Below, piece by piece: positions 24,481-35,051 of a stretch of DNA of 52,960 nucleotides. Where the stretch lies: contig JAZLHS010000039.1 in the NCBI GenBank assembly GCA_045616885.1, positions 1-52,960 of the forward strand, in the 5' to 3' direction. The DNA comes from RGIG250 sp045616885 (GTDB lineage: Bacteria; Bacillota; Negativicutes; Selenomonadales; Selenomonadaceae). Each line of letters begins with the position of its first letter. The first letter of the stretch is position 1. Both the position numbers and the translations under genes were made by a program. The notes beneath the pieces are model-generated. The model searched no databases and was not told the DNA's origin. It was given only the letters and a program-made list of their open reading frames with translations.

Positions 24481-27321
24481 ATGGGTAAGTTTTCAGAGAT
24501 GGTTAAAAATAAGCCTACTGCGTCAATAAATAATGCAAGTCCTGCAGTTAATACGAATCAAAATAAAATAGAAATTGCAGGAGCATACTACACAGCAACA
24601 GAAGCGGCAAAACTTGGTCAGTTTTATTTTAAAAATGAGAACATGGAAATTGCATTTCCTTATTTGGAATTTGCCGCAAAAGCAAGCGACGAAGGATCTT
24701 TATTTTGTTTAGCCGCTATTTATCTTAAAGGAGTAGAAAGCCCTCTTATTACTGTAAAAGAAGACCGCTACAAAGCTATAGGTTTGCTACAAAGAGCAGC
24801 CATTTTGGGTCATGGTTACGCGGCAAGGCTGATTGTCGATATAACAATCGATCAAATAAAGAGCGGAGAAGATTTGTCCCGTGTCGTGTGGTGGTTCATG
24901 CGTGCAGAAGAATTAGGCGTGTCTTGCAAAGACCATTTAAGCAGGCTTAGCAGAATGATACCTCCTTCAAAAATGAAAGAATTTGAGTCTGTTTATCCTG
25001 AGTATATGGCGGGCGGCAGAGAAAGAATGAATTCTTTCATGCGTGATGGAGATCTTTATTCTCATGTAGATTTATTCGAAGGTGAGTTTCAGGTTGTGGA
25101 AGAATCTACGGGGAATAATAATAGTAATGTATCTTTCGCAGCTCATAAAGAAACACCGTCTGATTGGGTTATAAAGGGTTCGGAATGTTTTGCCAGGGGA
25201 GATCACGAAAGTGCAATTATGTTCTTTCAAAAGGCTGCCGTAGCGGGTGAAATCGGAGGAATGGTGACTGCAGCATACATACATGATGCTGTTTACGCAG
25301 ATGATGATAAAGCAGGTTTTTGGGCAAAGAAGGCATTGGAACATTTAGAAGAGCTGGATGTTCAGGGTCAGACTATGATAATGGAGGTTCTGGCACATAT
25401 TTGCGGCAGAGCGGGTGGTAAATATTATGACTCTGAAAGAGCAAAAATGTGGCAGGATTCAATAGGAGCTCTTGCATACTCAAAAAACGGAGACTCAACT
25501 CTACCTGACGAAAATCTGGTGAAAGCGGCGGCTACCGGAGATGTAAATGCGCAGATTATGCTGCTCGCGTGGTACACCAAGAGAGATGAAAAAATAAAAG
25601 CTGCATATTGGTGTGAAAAAATATTAAAAAGCGAACAGAAATCTAAATATTACATGCTTGCAGCACATCTTTATCATTCCTCCGGAGATAGCATTTATGA
25701 GGACAAAGCGGCAGAGTATGCCCAAAAAGCGATATCCAGTAGCGATTTGTCTTCAGAAGAGCAGATGATTCTTTGGGAAATTTTAGTAGAGGCGTGTTAT
25801 GCTGTCTATAACAAGAGGAAGGACTCGCAGAGTCTCGATGAGGCAATATTATGGATTGAAAAATATATTAAAGTTGAAAAAGACAGTGAAGCATTGGCTC
25901 GTTGGGAAGCCACCCTTTCTATGCTGAAGGGGGAAAAAGCCTCTGATGAAGACGGAGATGCTTATGTTGAGCAACTTCTTTACGGTTCAAATGATACTTA
26001 TTCTTTTTTGGTAGATAATGCAGAAGACAATTCTTCTGAGGCAGAAGGAAAAGTTGGGTTATTAGAAAAGCGTGGCACAAATTTGAGGAAAGGAGCGCCT
26101 TCTGGGAAGAAAAAGTGCACAGACCGGGATTTGGAGAAATTGTTTGATTTAGTGGGAAAACTTTTGGATAGTAAGGAATATAAAAACGCAGAAGCAAAAC
26201 TTGAAAAAATAATTGAAGACGATAATTTTAGCACGAGCGAGCAGAGACTCAAAGCATTGTTTGCCTTATGTGAGGTGTATTCCAGGCAGAGAACAAAAGA
26301 AACTGATTTAAAAGCAATAAACTGGGCAAAAAAAGCATTAACCATAACCTCGGATGAGCATATTCGTAAACTCTTTATGAATGTTTTGATGGAGGCATAC
26401 GGACGGACTGAAACTCTCGAAGGGGTAACGGAATCCATAGAGTGGAGTGAAAAACTTCTTGAAATTGAGACAGACCCAGCAGAAAGGGCAGATATAGAAA
26501 TGTTCAGGAGAAACTTACAGCTGGAAAAAAGGATATTAGAAACGTCAACAACTTCTAAACCGAAAAAGGCAGATGCGCTACTGAAAAAGGAGAATACTGA
26601 ACTAAAATTGTCTGTTGATGATTTAGTTGGACAATTTTTACAGGGGGCAACGGTAGGACAAATCGTAAATGGTAAAGTACAACTAAAGGTAGAGACTGAG
26701 CTGGAAAAGCGGGCAGCAAAAGGTGATGCAGAAGCACAGTACGACCTTGGTATAACAATTTGGTCTGACGAGCAGGATTTGAAAAAGGCGCAGGGATGGC
26801 TGGAAAAATCTGCACAACAGGGATATGTTGACGCCATGGGGGCTCTTGCGCTCCTATATACTGACGTATCGACAGCTGATGATGACAAAGCCTATGAATG
26901 GTCGAAAAAAGTAATTAGTAGCAATCTTGCAAGCAAAGAAGATAAAGCTCAATGTATGGGAATATTGGGAGGTTTATGTTCCGGTGACTCAGACAGTAAA
27001 TATTACGATATAGATAAAGCTATTGAATGGTATGAAAAATCACTAGAAATGGAAGAAAATGACCAATATAGGGAAGACTATATTAAAGCAAAGTCGAAGA
27101 AAAGAGAAATAGAGGAAGCGGCGAAGAAAGCTGCTCAAAAAAAGCAGAGAAGAAAAAGTACAAACTCAAATACGGACAATGATGCCGCAGCTAAGGAGCT
27201 GGCAGAGACCCGTGAGCAAATGAATTCTATGGCTGCCATGAATGTGCAATTGATGGCACAGATGCAGGAAATGCAAAAGATGATGATGGAGATGCAGAAG
27301 GAAATGAAGAAGAAAGGATAA
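24481..27321 (+). CDS. large Sel1/TPR-repeat protein (946 aa)
   Basis: This is the largest accessory protein, soluble and almost entirely alpha-helical. Sel1-type units recur through it (for example AKLGQFYFKNENMEIAFPYL, GDHESAIMFFQKAAVAGE, GDAEAQYDLGITIWSDEQ, GWLEKSAQQGYVDAMGALAL), with TPR-like helices around 540-680. The C-terminus (about 870-945) is a charged then Met/Gln-rich coiled coil (MNVQLMAQMQEMQKMMMEMQ). No enzyme motif is visible, so it is probably a scaffold. The related Sel1 membrane protein 47 nt upstream suggests duplication and a joint role. Codons are strongly A/T-rich (ATA, AAA, GAA), unlike the housekeeping genes. Confidence 0.8.
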   Translation: MGKFSEMVKNKPTASINNASPAVNTNQNKIEIAGAYYTATEAAKLGQFYFKNENMEIAFPYLEFAAKASDEGSLFCLAAIYLKGVESPLITVKEDRYKAIGLLQRAAILGHGYAARLIVDITIDQIKSGEDLSRVVWWFMRAEELGVSCKDHLSRLSRMIPPSKMKEFESVYPEYMAGGRERMNSFMRDGDLYSHVDLFEGEFQVVEESTGNNNSNVSFAAHKETPSDWVIKGSECFARGDHESAIMFFQKAAVAGEIGGMVTAAYIHDAVYADDDKAGFWAKKALEHLEELDVQGQTMIMEVLAHICGRAGGKYYDSERAKMWQDSIGALAYSKNGDSTLPDENLVKAAATGDVNAQIMLLAWYTKRDEKIKAAYWCEKILKSEQKSKYYMLAAHLYHSSGDSIYEDKAAEYAQKAISSSDLSSEEQMILWEILVEACYAVYNKRKDSQSLDEAILWIEKYIKVEKDSEALARWEATLSMLKGEKASDEDGDAYVEQLLYGSNDTYSFLVDNAEDNSSEAEGKVGLLEKRGTNLRKGAPSGKKKCTDRDLEKLFDLVGKLLDSKEYKNAEAKLEKIIEDDNFSTSEQRLKALFALCEVYSRQRTKETDLKAINWAKKALTITSDEHIRKLFMNVLMEAYGRTETLEGVTESIEWSEKLLEIETDPAERADIEMFRRNLQLEKRILETSTTSKPKKADALLKKENTELKLSVDDLVGQFLQGATVGQIVNGKVQLKVETELEKRAAKGDAEAQYDLGITIWSDEQDLKKAQGWLEKSAQQGYVDAMGALALLYTDVSTADDDKAYEWSKKVISSNLASKEDKAQCMGILGGLCSGDSDSKYYDIDKAIEWYEKSLEMEENDQYREDYIKAKSKKREIEEAAKKAAQKKQRRKSTNSNTDNDAAAKELAETREQMNSMAAMNVQLMAQMQEMQKMMMEMQKEMKKKG

Positions 27322-27346
27322 TTGTTTTGGAGGACAGCTGGTAGAG

Positions 27347-28177
27347 ATGAAAATGGGAAGACATAATATTGTTGAGGTGCTGCTGGGGATGTTTATCCTT
27401 GGCAGCAGCTGCTGCCCAGTAGTAACTTATGCGGCTTTTGGTGATTTTTTGGGCTCGGAGTCAGCAGTAGAGGATGAAGCGCCAATTACAGTGACAGGAC
27501 CTGTAGAGGTGGAGGCAGACGATCACTATCAAGAAAGTGAGCCTGTACAGCAGGGACGTGTTGAGGAGGTGGCTCCTTCGGCTCCTGTAAAAAGGGCAGT
27601 TCGGGATGTGCCATTTCCTGATTGGTATAACAGTATTTATTTACCAAAAAGAAAAGAGGCACTTGATGAACTGCTTCGTATGCACATTATTTCTTGCCCG
27701 GGAGCCTTTGAGGCGTTAGATAAAAGTTGTTATGAGCGTATGTTTTCATATAAGATGAAGAACAAGCGCGTATATGATGCTCCGTGGGTGGCGTTTCTTA
27801 ACAGAGCAAATAAATATCCGGCGCAGATTCAGGAAATAAGACGATTGATGGAAGCAGATTCACAGAGATTTCCATACTATGTGATGAAGCCGATGGGGAA
27901 TGATTATGAAATCATTGGAGTAATTGTGTCTTTGGAGGATGGCAAGAACTTCGGAAAAGCATTTTTTATCAGTAATAAACCAGTCACTATTAAGACCGCA
28001 GCCGATTTTGGAGATGTCTTTGGTGATAGTAGGGTCTTCCTGGTACTGAATGATACGGAGGATATGCCTGCCAAGTTAGAGAAGATTGCCTGGACAGTAT
28101 TCTTAAAAAAAGCATACCCACCTGAAGAACTCAAGGAGCCGATGAGGCAATTCCTGAAAAATGAGTATGGTTTATGA
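27347..28177 (+). CDS. secreted uncharacterised protein (276 aa)
   Basis: A signal peptide is clear: basic start, hydrophobic IVEVLLGMFILGSSCCPVV and cleavage likely after TYA. A Cys in GSSCC makes a lipoprotein conceivable but the lipobox is poor. The mature protein has an acidic, low-complexity linker (about 35-90) and then a folded domain of about 185 residues (FPDWYNSIYLPKRKEALDEL, KPMGNDYEIIGVIVSLEDG) that I do not recognise. GGAGG lies 13 nt before ATG 27347. It follows the Sel1 protein by 25 nt. Confidence 0.7.
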   Translation: MKMGRHNIVEVLLGMFILGSSCCPVVTYAAFGDFLGSESAVEDEAPITVTGPVEVEADDHYQESEPVQQGRVEEVAPSAPVKRAVRDVPFPDWYNSIYLPKRKEALDELLRMHIISCPGAFEALDKSCYERMFSYKMKNKRVYDAPWVAFLNRANKYPAQIQEIRRLMEADSQRFPYYVMKPMGNDYEIIGVIVSLEDGKNFGKAFFISNKPVTIKTAADFGDVFGDSRVFLVLNDTEDMPAKLEKIAWTVFLKKAYPPEELKEPMRQFLKNEYGL

Positions 28178-28253
28178 ATATTGTTAATCCGGAGTGTTGC
28201 GGGTGAGAAAGACTGGTTCAAAAATTGCAGATGTTTATTGAATCAAGAAATGG

Positions 28254-29747
28254 ATGACAGCTATGAAGTTGGAGACGGATGTTATAGGTCGTAAGTTTTG
28301 GGGAATCAATATAGAAGGAAAGAATAATTCCCTTGATATTGACGAACCGCATATCTCTATAGGTCGAGCGAATCTCGGGGATCTGACAGATATTAAAGAC
28401 AGGGATGAACTAAACCTCAGGTATGAAACATACTACAGTGGGGAAAGAAATAAGTTTGGCGCACTTGCAAGATTCTTGTTTGATATGAAGATTGGGGATT
28501 ATGTTATATATCCCCAATCTGAACCAAATGTAATAAATATCGGGCGTGTTACATCCGATTATTACTACAAAGAGCCGGATGATCGGAAGCAGACGGCTAG
28601 ATATCCCAACCATAGGGCAGTTGAGTGGATTGTAAAGAAGTATCCTAGAAGTAAGTTTTCCGAGGAACTATATAAAGTCGTTCCCAACCGAAATATATTG
28701 ATATCGTTGGATAAGTACGAGGAAGAAATAATGAATATTATTAAAGATGGTGACTATACTGCTATCGATAAGCCTTATAACCGCATCTCGTTTGGGGCAC
28801 CCGGAACAGGAAAGAGTTTTAAGCTGGAGCAGGAACGAATGCAGTATTTCCCTGAGGAGAGCCAGTATGAGAGGGTCACTTTCCAGCCGGCATATTCGTA
28901 TTCGCAGTTTGTAGGTGCATTCAAGCCGACCAGCAAGAAAATTGAAGGGGAACAGAGAAAAGAAATCGAGTATAGTTTTGTTCCCGGACCCTTCATAAGG
29001 CTGCTGCTAAAGGCACTGACTCACCCGAATAAGAACTATCTGCTTATGATAGAAGAAATCAACAGAGCGGATACGGCAGCTGTTTTCGGTGATGTGTTTC
29101 AGCTGCTTGATAGAGAGCACGGTGAGAGCGACTATGCTATAAACATCAGTGAGGATTTATATGATTATTTAATGAATTATTTAACGGATTATCTTAATGA
29201 GGTTGAAGGTCCGATATACAGCACCAGTGTGGTGGGGCTTATTGGGAAAAAGAAAATGAAACTGCCGGCTAATCTTTATATTTGGGCAACGATGAACAGT
29301 GCCGACCAGGGAGTTTTCCCGATGGACACTGCTTTCAAACGCAGGTGGGAGTTTGAATATTGTGGAATAGATGACGGTGAGGATAAAATACCTGAAACTG
29401 GGGAAGCTGTTCTGATAGACGGACAGGAAATCAAATGGAATCCGCTGCGAAAGGCGATTAACGATTTCCTTTCTTCGGATAAGTGCAGAGTCAATGAGGA
29501 TAAGCTGATGGGACCGTTTTTTATCTCGCGCTCGGTTATAGAAAAAGGCGGAACTGCACTTTTGGAGGCGATAAAGTCAAAGGTGCTGATGTATCTTTTT
29601 GAGGATGGGGGCAGATCCAAGCGGCAGCTGATTTTCAAGAACCTCAACCGGTATTCTGACATAAAGGATAAATTCGGCAAAGAAGGATTGAAAATATTCA
29701 ATGAGGATATTTCTGAAAAATATCAGAAGTATGTGCAGGAAAAATGA
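28254..29747 (+). CDS. McrB-like AAA+ NTPase with N-terminal PUA-like domain
   Basis: This 497-aa motor subunit belongs to a McrBC-type restriction system. The N-terminal 150 residues (GRANLGDLTDI, MKIGDYVIYPQSEPNVINIG, HRAVEWIVKK) look like a PUA/EVE-like domain of the kind that reads modified bases. The AAA+ part has Walker A GAPGTGKS (about 181-188), Walker B LLMIEEINRAD (about 264), the McrB-type sensor MNSADQGVFPMDTAFKRRW (about 346-364) and a C-terminal helical lid. McrB rings hydrolyse GTP to translocate DNA and activate the partner nuclease. ATG 28254 has only a weak ribosome site. Confidence 0.88.
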   Translation: MTAMKLETDVIGRKFWGINIEGKNNSLDIDEPHISIGRANLGDLTDIKDRDELNLRYETYYSGERNKFGALARFLFDMKIGDYVIYPQSEPNVINIGRVTSDYYYKEPDDRKQTARYPNHRAVEWIVKKYPRSKFSEELYKVVPNRNILISLDKYEEEIMNIIKDGDYTAIDKPYNRISFGAPGTGKSFKLEQERMQYFPEESQYERVTFQPAYSYSQFVGAFKPTSKKIEGEQRKEIEYSFVPGPFIRLLLKALTHPNKNYLLMIEEINRADTAAVFGDVFQLLDREHGESDYAINISEDLYDYLMNYLTDYLNEVEGPIYSTSVVGLIGKKKMKLPANLYIWATMNSADQGVFPMDTAFKRRWEFEYCGIDDGEDKIPETGEAVLIDGQEIKWNPLRKAINDFLSSDKCRVNEDKLMGPFFISRSVIEKGGTALLEAIKSKVLMYLFEDGGRSKRQLIFKNLNRYSDIKDKFGKEGLKIFNEDISEKYQKYVQEK

Positions 29748-29786
29748 CGGGGGACTTAGTATTCAGAACATCGGAAGGTAAGGAAA

Positions 29787-31250
29787 ATGAATAATAAGGA
29801 AATCCCTTTTTGCAATGTCAAGGAATTGTGCGGTTATTCGAAAGATACTCTGAAAAAGGAGCTGGGGTTTACTGATGACTCCGGCTTTACTGTGTGCGTA
29901 AACAGACTCCAGTCCTGCGGAATCTTAAAATCATATAGGAAAAACAGTTCAGGTTTTGATTTGTCTGATTTGACAGATGAAGAGGAAGTTGTATCATACG
30001 AGGACACAGGAGAAGCACTATATGCTTTCAAATATGTAGGGATTGTTGCGTACGGAAGACGCGTGATCAATATTTTCCCAAAATACATAAGACAGCTGCC
30101 GGACAAGAAGCACAGCAACCATTCCCGGATAAAGCAAATCGTCAGTGTTATAGAGAAGGATGGCTACAATAACCCTGAAACCCTGAGAATGGCAGATGTA
30201 GAAAACGAAGGACGCTCTTTTAATTATTTGTCACTCAGTTTGTTTTTGCTGGAAGATTATCACGAGAATGGATTGTATAGAAAAGGCTTTAATCGTGTGG
30301 AAGTAAACGGCGAAGGGGAAATCATTTGGGAAAAGACAGTCAATGAGAGCTTCACACTGATTCAGGGAGACCGTCCGTACTACGCAGATATATATACAAG
30401 AAGAACCGTTAATAACTTGGAAAATTTTTTCCGTAAGCTCCATGAGTGTGTTCTCACTGAGATATCACAGCAGTTTGAAGCATTGGGGCTTGATGATTTG
30501 TTCGGGATTACAACAATTGAACCAGCAGAAATTTCCTTGGAAGAACTGGAAAACAGAGATTACATAAAGGAATTGATTCTAAAGGAACTGAACATAGAAT
30601 TTAATACAAGGAAGCAAATACTATTGAAGGCAATGTATGTGTACTTGGATACGGAAACCAAACATGAAGGCAGTGAGCCGGCAGTTATGCTGTTTGGTAC
30701 GAATGCCTTTAATCTTGTTTGGGAAAGAGTCTGCGGAAAAGTTCTTAAAAATCAACTCAATGAAAAAGTAGAAAATATAGGCCTTAACAGGATTCCCGGC
30801 ACAGCTTTGGATGCGTGTCTGAAGGATATGATACCTTTCCCGTTTTGGGCCGGTATAGAAGCAGGTAAAACTTTGGAGCCGGATATTGTAACAATCAGAG
30901 AGGCTGGCGAGGAAAAGACACTCTTCGTTCTTGATGCAAAGTACTACGATATATCAATAAACAATGGGAAACTGCAACATAATCCTGGGGTGGGAGATGT
31001 TACAAAGCAGTACCTTTATCAGCTGGCATTTAATCCGTTTATTGAGCTCAATGGAATAAAAAAGGTTAAGAACTGTTTCCTGTTTCCGACAGATGGGGAT
31101 TTGGAGAATATTGGAAAAGTCAAATTTGAAATATTCAGGGAAATGGGTTCTTTGCAGGATATACAGATGATTAAACTTCCGGCAGCGGAGGTTTTTGATA
31201 AGTTCTTACGGGAAGAGACGATTGACATAGATAGCATTGGAATAGAATAA
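29787..31250 (+). CDS. LlaJI/McrC-type restriction nuclease subunit
   Basis: This 487-aa protein resembles the LlaJI restriction endonuclease family, the McrC-like partner of McrB. The N-terminal third (YAFKYVGIVAYGRRVINIFPKY) is the McrB-contacting region. The C-terminal PD-(D/E)xK nuclease site is intact: D in LEPDIVTI (about 365) and D-A-K in FVLDAKYYD (about 382-384), with a following Gln in TKQYLYQLAF. It starts 39 nt after mcrB on the same strand. LlaJI proper is accompanied by two methyltransferases; none is seen here, which fits a type IV (modification-dependent) system or an incomplete locus. Confidence 0.87.
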   Translation: MNNKEIPFCNVKELCGYSKDTLKKELGFTDDSGFTVCVNRLQSCGILKSYRKNSSGFDLSDLTDEEEVVSYEDTGEALYAFKYVGIVAYGRRVINIFPKYIRQLPDKKHSNHSRIKQIVSVIEKDGYNNPETLRMADVENEGRSFNYLSLSLFLLEDYHENGLYRKGFNRVEVNGEGEIIWEKTVNESFTLIQGDRPYYADIYTRRTVNNLENFFRKLHECVLTEISQQFEALGLDDLFGITTIEPAEISLEELENRDYIKELILKELNIEFNTRKQILLKAMYVYLDTETKHEGSEPAVMLFGTNAFNLVWERVCGKVLKNQLNEKVENIGLNRIPGTALDACLKDMIPFPFWAGIEAGKTLEPDIVTIREAGEEKTLFVLDAKYYDISINNGKLQHNPGVGDVTKQYLYQLAFNPFIELNGIKKVKNCFLFPTDGDLENIGKVKFEIFREMGSLQDIQMIKLPAAEVFDKFLREETIDIDSIGIE

Positions 31251-31322
31251 TCAAAATGAACTCACGATACTCAGTCCGGAAAAAGAATTTATTTTCTGCA
31301 TGAATGCTAACGGAGGACAGTT

Positions 31323-34300
31323 ATGATTGCGGCTAAATCTGAAAAAAACTTTGAAATAATAATGGGACGGGCAGGAACAGGGAAAACCTATCACTGCCTC
31401 GAAGAGATAGCGGTAAAGATGAGGGGAGAGCCTTTGGGTGCTCCCCTTATTATAATTGTGCCGGAACATGAAACCTACAGAGTGGAGAAGGAGCTCTGTG
31501 ACCTTATGCAGGACAAAGGCAGAGGGTTTATGCGGGCGTATGTAGTAGGATTTCGCCGGTTGGCATATCAGGTGTTTGCCAGTGACGGTCTAAAGCAGGA
31601 AAAAGAGATATCAGAGCTGGGCAGACAGCTGCGCATAAAGCGCATTCTCATGTCAAATGAATTTAAAAGCTTTGGAATTGGGGCGAAGCAGCCCGGTTTC
31701 GTAAGCGAGTTATCTTCACTTCTGGTTGAGCTCAGAAGCTATGGAGTTATAGAACAATATCGGAAGCTGAAGGAATGCGGGGAAGCTCCTAAAGAAAGTG
31801 TCGCTGTTTGGCAGAAGCTGGCAGATATGGAGGAGCTTTCTGCTCAGTACGACAGCTTGCTGAGAAATCCGGCAGATGGAGAACCTCTTTATTCAGATGA
31901 ATACAGGCTGATGCAGCGGCTGCTTGCAGCGATACCGGGCAGCAGGTTTTTTGATAGGGCAGAGGTCTGGGTAGATGGTTTTACTTTCTTTGAGCCGGTG
32001 GAGCAGGCTGTTCTAAGAGCTATTATGGACAGGGGTTGCCCTATTCACCTATCATTAGTTTGCGACAATGATGGGAAGCATGGGGAACTGTCCATCTTTC
32101 ACAGGCAGCAGGATACCTGTCGCCGTCTAATCTCAGAAAAAGAAAAACATTCATTAGGCAGACCATCAAAGTGTACTGTTTTGCCCGATAATAAAAGGTT
32201 CTCTGAGGGGAATAGGGCGTTTTGTCTTCTGGAAGAGCAGCTGTTTTCCTTTAAGACGGTTAGCAAGGAGGATACAGAGACGGTTGACTTGTCAGGAGTT
32301 TGTCTGGTGGAGGCTGCCAATCGTCGGAGAGAAATAGAGCTGGCGGCGGCTGATATTCGACGGCTTTGCAGAGAGAACAAGTATCACTACAGCGATATTG
32401 CTATAATCACCAGAGATATGGCTGAATACGGTTTCCTGCTGACTAGAATACTGAAGGACTATGATATTCCCTGTTATTGTGATGAGAAGATATCTGCAAT
32501 CGACCACCCGCTGGCAGAACTTCTCGGTTCTGTCCTGCAGATTTTTACCGGTAGTCGAGGCGGGTGGCGGTATGAGGATGTTTTTCGTGCTTTGAAGAGC
32601 GGTTTCTTTGCTCCTGCGTCGGATGAGCTTGATTTGTTGGAAAACTATGCGATTGAATTTGGGATAAGGGGAAAACGCAGATGGACGGATGATGCTCCAT
32701 GGGAAGCATACCGCGGGCGCAAGTCGGGAGAGGTACCTTCGGAGGCTCAGCAGGTATATTTAGAAAAAATAAATGATATAAGAAATCGGGCAGCAGCGCC
32801 GCTCAAACACCTTGATACGGAGCTTAAAAATAGTGGACTGTCAGTAAGAGAAATTTCTTCGGCGCTTTATGGATTCCTTACCGAGTTGGGCGTACAGCAG
32901 AGACTGAATATGTGGGCAAAGGAGGAGTCAGAAGCAGGCAGACAGGAGAATGCTCGTCGCCATGAGCGGATGTGGAATCAGGTAGTTGCACTCCTCGAAG
33001 AGCTTACGCATGCCCTTGGAGACGTTGTTCTCGAGGAGAATCCGGTAGAATGTATCAAAGCCTACCGGCAGCTGTTGATGGATGGGATTGGGAGAATAAA
33101 TTTCTCGCTGGTGCCGCCGGGTCTGGACTATGTGACGATTACTTCCTTGGACAATAACAGCCTTGATAATATAAGGGCAATATATATATTAGGTGTAAAT
33201 GCAGGTATTATGCCGAGGGGCAGTGATGTTTGTGGATTTTTGTCCAGAGAAGAGCGTCAGCAGGTGAATGAACTCCTTGGAGTATCAATGCCCAATGTGA
33301 ATATGGAGGAGCAGCCCTTACGAGAGCGATATGCTCTTTACCGGGCTTTTACCCGCATGAGGGAATATCTGTGGGTCTCCTATGCACTGATGGATGGCAG
33401 CGGAAATGCTCTTACACCGTCAGAGATTATAGGTCGTATCAAAGAGATACTGCCCGGATTAAAAAAGAAAATATTATCGGTGGATGATCGGGGATATCTT
33501 CATATGGGAGACCGGGAAGAGTCCAATAAAGATGATATTGGCGGTAGCCGAAAGGAAGGTGCCGGACTTCGCAGCTGGCAGCTTGCGGATTCGCGTCAGG
33601 CGGTATTAAAACTTACCGTGGCGCTTCGTGAGATAAGGGAAAGAGCGGCGTTAGTTAATCGCTCCGGTCAGGGAACGTCTGATGAATATGGAAATTACGA
33701 TAAAACCGTAGGTCTTACGGAAGCAGAAATGCTATGGATATCGGTATATAAGGCAGTACGAGAAAAGACGGACGGAAGGCTCCTTGAAAAACTAAAGAGG
33801 GGCTTGTTTGCTAATGGGACAACCATGCTGGAACCGGAAGTTGCACACAGACTTTACATTAAGGAAAAGGGAGGAAGTCGGTATATTTCTGGCAGTGTGT
33901 CATCGATTGAGAGCTTTAACAGCTGCCCTTTTCGGTATTTTGCTCAGCGTGGTCTGAAGCTCAAAAAGCGTGAAGAGCATGGCTTTGAGGTGGCTGATAA
34001 GGGTGTCCTGCTTCATAGTGTCATGGAGAACTTTATCGGTGGGTTGCTGAAGAAAACAATTGATATTGAAAATTGGGACAGCGAGAAGTTGGCAGATGAG
34101 CTAACAGAAAAGGCGGCAGGAGATGTCCGCAATCGGATTCTTATGCAGGACGACAGAATGCGCGGACTCCTAAAAAGAATAAAGACTACGGCTAGGGTTG
34201 CAATTGATCGCCTAAAAGAATTTTCAGTCAGTGAGTCTAAAGGTGGATTCTTGCCGTGCGGTGTAGAGATGGGCTTTGGCAACAGTATTAATGACACTGC

Positions 34301-35051
34301 TATAGATGGGCGGAAAATATCAGCGGCGGCGTGCCGATTGGAGCTGGAGGAAGATATCACGCTGCGATTAACGGGAGTCATAGACAGGCTGGATGTCATG
34401 AAAGGTGATGACGGACAGGAATATGTGTTGGTCATTGACTACAAGACCGGAGAGAAGAAGCTTTCTCTTGTGGAGCTGAATGATGGTCAAAGCCTGCAGC
34501 TGATAACCTATTTGATGTTGGCAAAAAGTCTAAAAGGGTCGAAAGAAGATATTACCTTGATGCCGGCAGGGGCGTGCTATTTCCATATATTCAATCCGAA
34601 TGTGGATGGAGAGAAGCTGGCTATAAAGGACCTTATAAAGGATAATCCTGACACAGCCAGAAATGAGGTCGTGTACAGAAAGGCAGAAGAGGAATATCGG
34701 AAAAAGCTTAAGTTCAACGGATGGTCGATTTCGGATTCCGAGATTAACGGAACTGAAACGAAATCGCCAGAATTTTTTGACCGGGCGTGTGAGCTGGCTG
34801 AAGACAGGCTGATTTTGGCAGGCAGGGAAATTTTGTCAGGAAAAATTGCGGTAAATCCATATCGCGGAGAGCATAAGGATGCCTGTAAGTATTGTGATTA
34901 CAGGGATGTATGCGGCTTTGATGAGAAAGTAGAAGGCTATTTTCTGAGGAGACCGGGCAACCGCGATGATAAAGAGCTTGAGGAGCCACTTATGAATGGC
35001 ATGCTACTCAGAGCTGGCAAGAAAGCAGATGATAAGGGGGAGTGTGAATAA
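31323..35051 (+). CDS. addB: ATP-dependent helicase/nuclease subunit B AddB (RexB)
   Basis: This 1242-aa protein is one half of the AddAB recombination complex that resects double-strand ends up to Chi and degrades foreign DNA. The N-terminus has the inactive-helicase P-loop GRAGTGKT (about 15-22). The C-terminal RecB-type nuclease shows VIDYKTGEKK (about 1038-1047). The four-cysteine Fe-S site is complete: C in FNSCPFRYF (about 867) and C-x2-C-x5-C in DACKYCDYRDVCGF (about 1187-1196). GGAGGACA precedes the ATG. Its stop overlaps the addA start by one base. Confidence 0.94.
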   Translation: MIAAKSEKNFEIIMGRAGTGKTYHCLEEIAVKMRGEPLGAPLIIIVPEHETYRVEKELCDLMQDKGRGFMRAYVVGFRRLAYQVFASDGLKQEKEISELGRQLRIKRILMSNEFKSFGIGAKQPGFVSELSSLLVELRSYGVIEQYRKLKECGEAPKESVAVWQKLADMEELSAQYDSLLRNPADGEPLYSDEYRLMQRLLAAIPGSRFFDRAEVWVDGFTFFEPVEQAVLRAIMDRGCPIHLSLVCDNDGKHGELSIFHRQQDTCRRLISEKEKHSLGRPSKCTVLPDNKRFSEGNRAFCLLEEQLFSFKTVSKEDTETVDLSGVCLVEAANRRREIELAAADIRRLCRENKYHYSDIAIITRDMAEYGFLLTRILKDYDIPCYCDEKISAIDHPLAELLGSVLQIFTGSRGGWRYEDVFRALKSGFFAPASDELDLLENYAIEFGIRGKRRWTDDAPWEAYRGRKSGEVPSEAQQVYLEKINDIRNRAAAPLKHLDTELKNSGLSVREISSALYGFLTELGVQQRLNMWAKEESEAGRQENARRHERMWNQVVALLEELTHALGDVVLEENPVECIKAYRQLLMDGIGRINFSLVPPGLDYVTITSLDNNSLDNIRAIYILGVNAGIMPRGSDVCGFLSREERQQVNELLGVSMPNVNMEEQPLRERYALYRAFTRMREYLWVSYALMDGSGNALTPSEIIGRIKEILPGLKKKILSVDDRGYLHMGDREESNKDDIGGSRKEGAGLRSWQLADSRQAVLKLTVALREIRERAALVNRSGQGTSDEYGNYDKTVGLTEAEMLWISVYKAVREKTDGRLLEKLKRGLFANGTTMLEPEVAHRLYIKEKGGSRYISGSVSSIESFNSCPFRYFAQRGLKLKKREEHGFEVADKGVLLHSVMENFIGGLLKKTIDIENWDSEKLADELTEKAAGDVRNRILMQDDRMRGLLKRIKTTARVAIDRLKEFSVSESKGGFLPCGVEMGFGNSINDTAIDGRKISAAACRLELEEDITLRLTGVIDRLDVMKGDDGQEYVLVIDYKTGEKKLSLVELNDGQSLQLITYLMLAKSLKGSKEDITLMPAGACYFHIFNPNVDGEKLAIKDLIKDNPDTARNEVVYRKAEEEYRKKLKFNGWSISDSEINGTETKSPEFFDRACELAEDRLILAGREILSGKIAVNPYRGEHKDACKYCDYRDVCGFDEKVEGYFLRRPGNRDDKELEEPLMNGMLLRAGKKADDKGECE

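Noticed and set aside
25998..26888. 296-codon minus-strand Ser/Phe-rich ORF within the Sel1 gene
   Set aside because: It is the mirror of a Lys/Glu/Ala-rich helical gene, giving artificial Ser/Phe/Leu composition, and no start signal is present.
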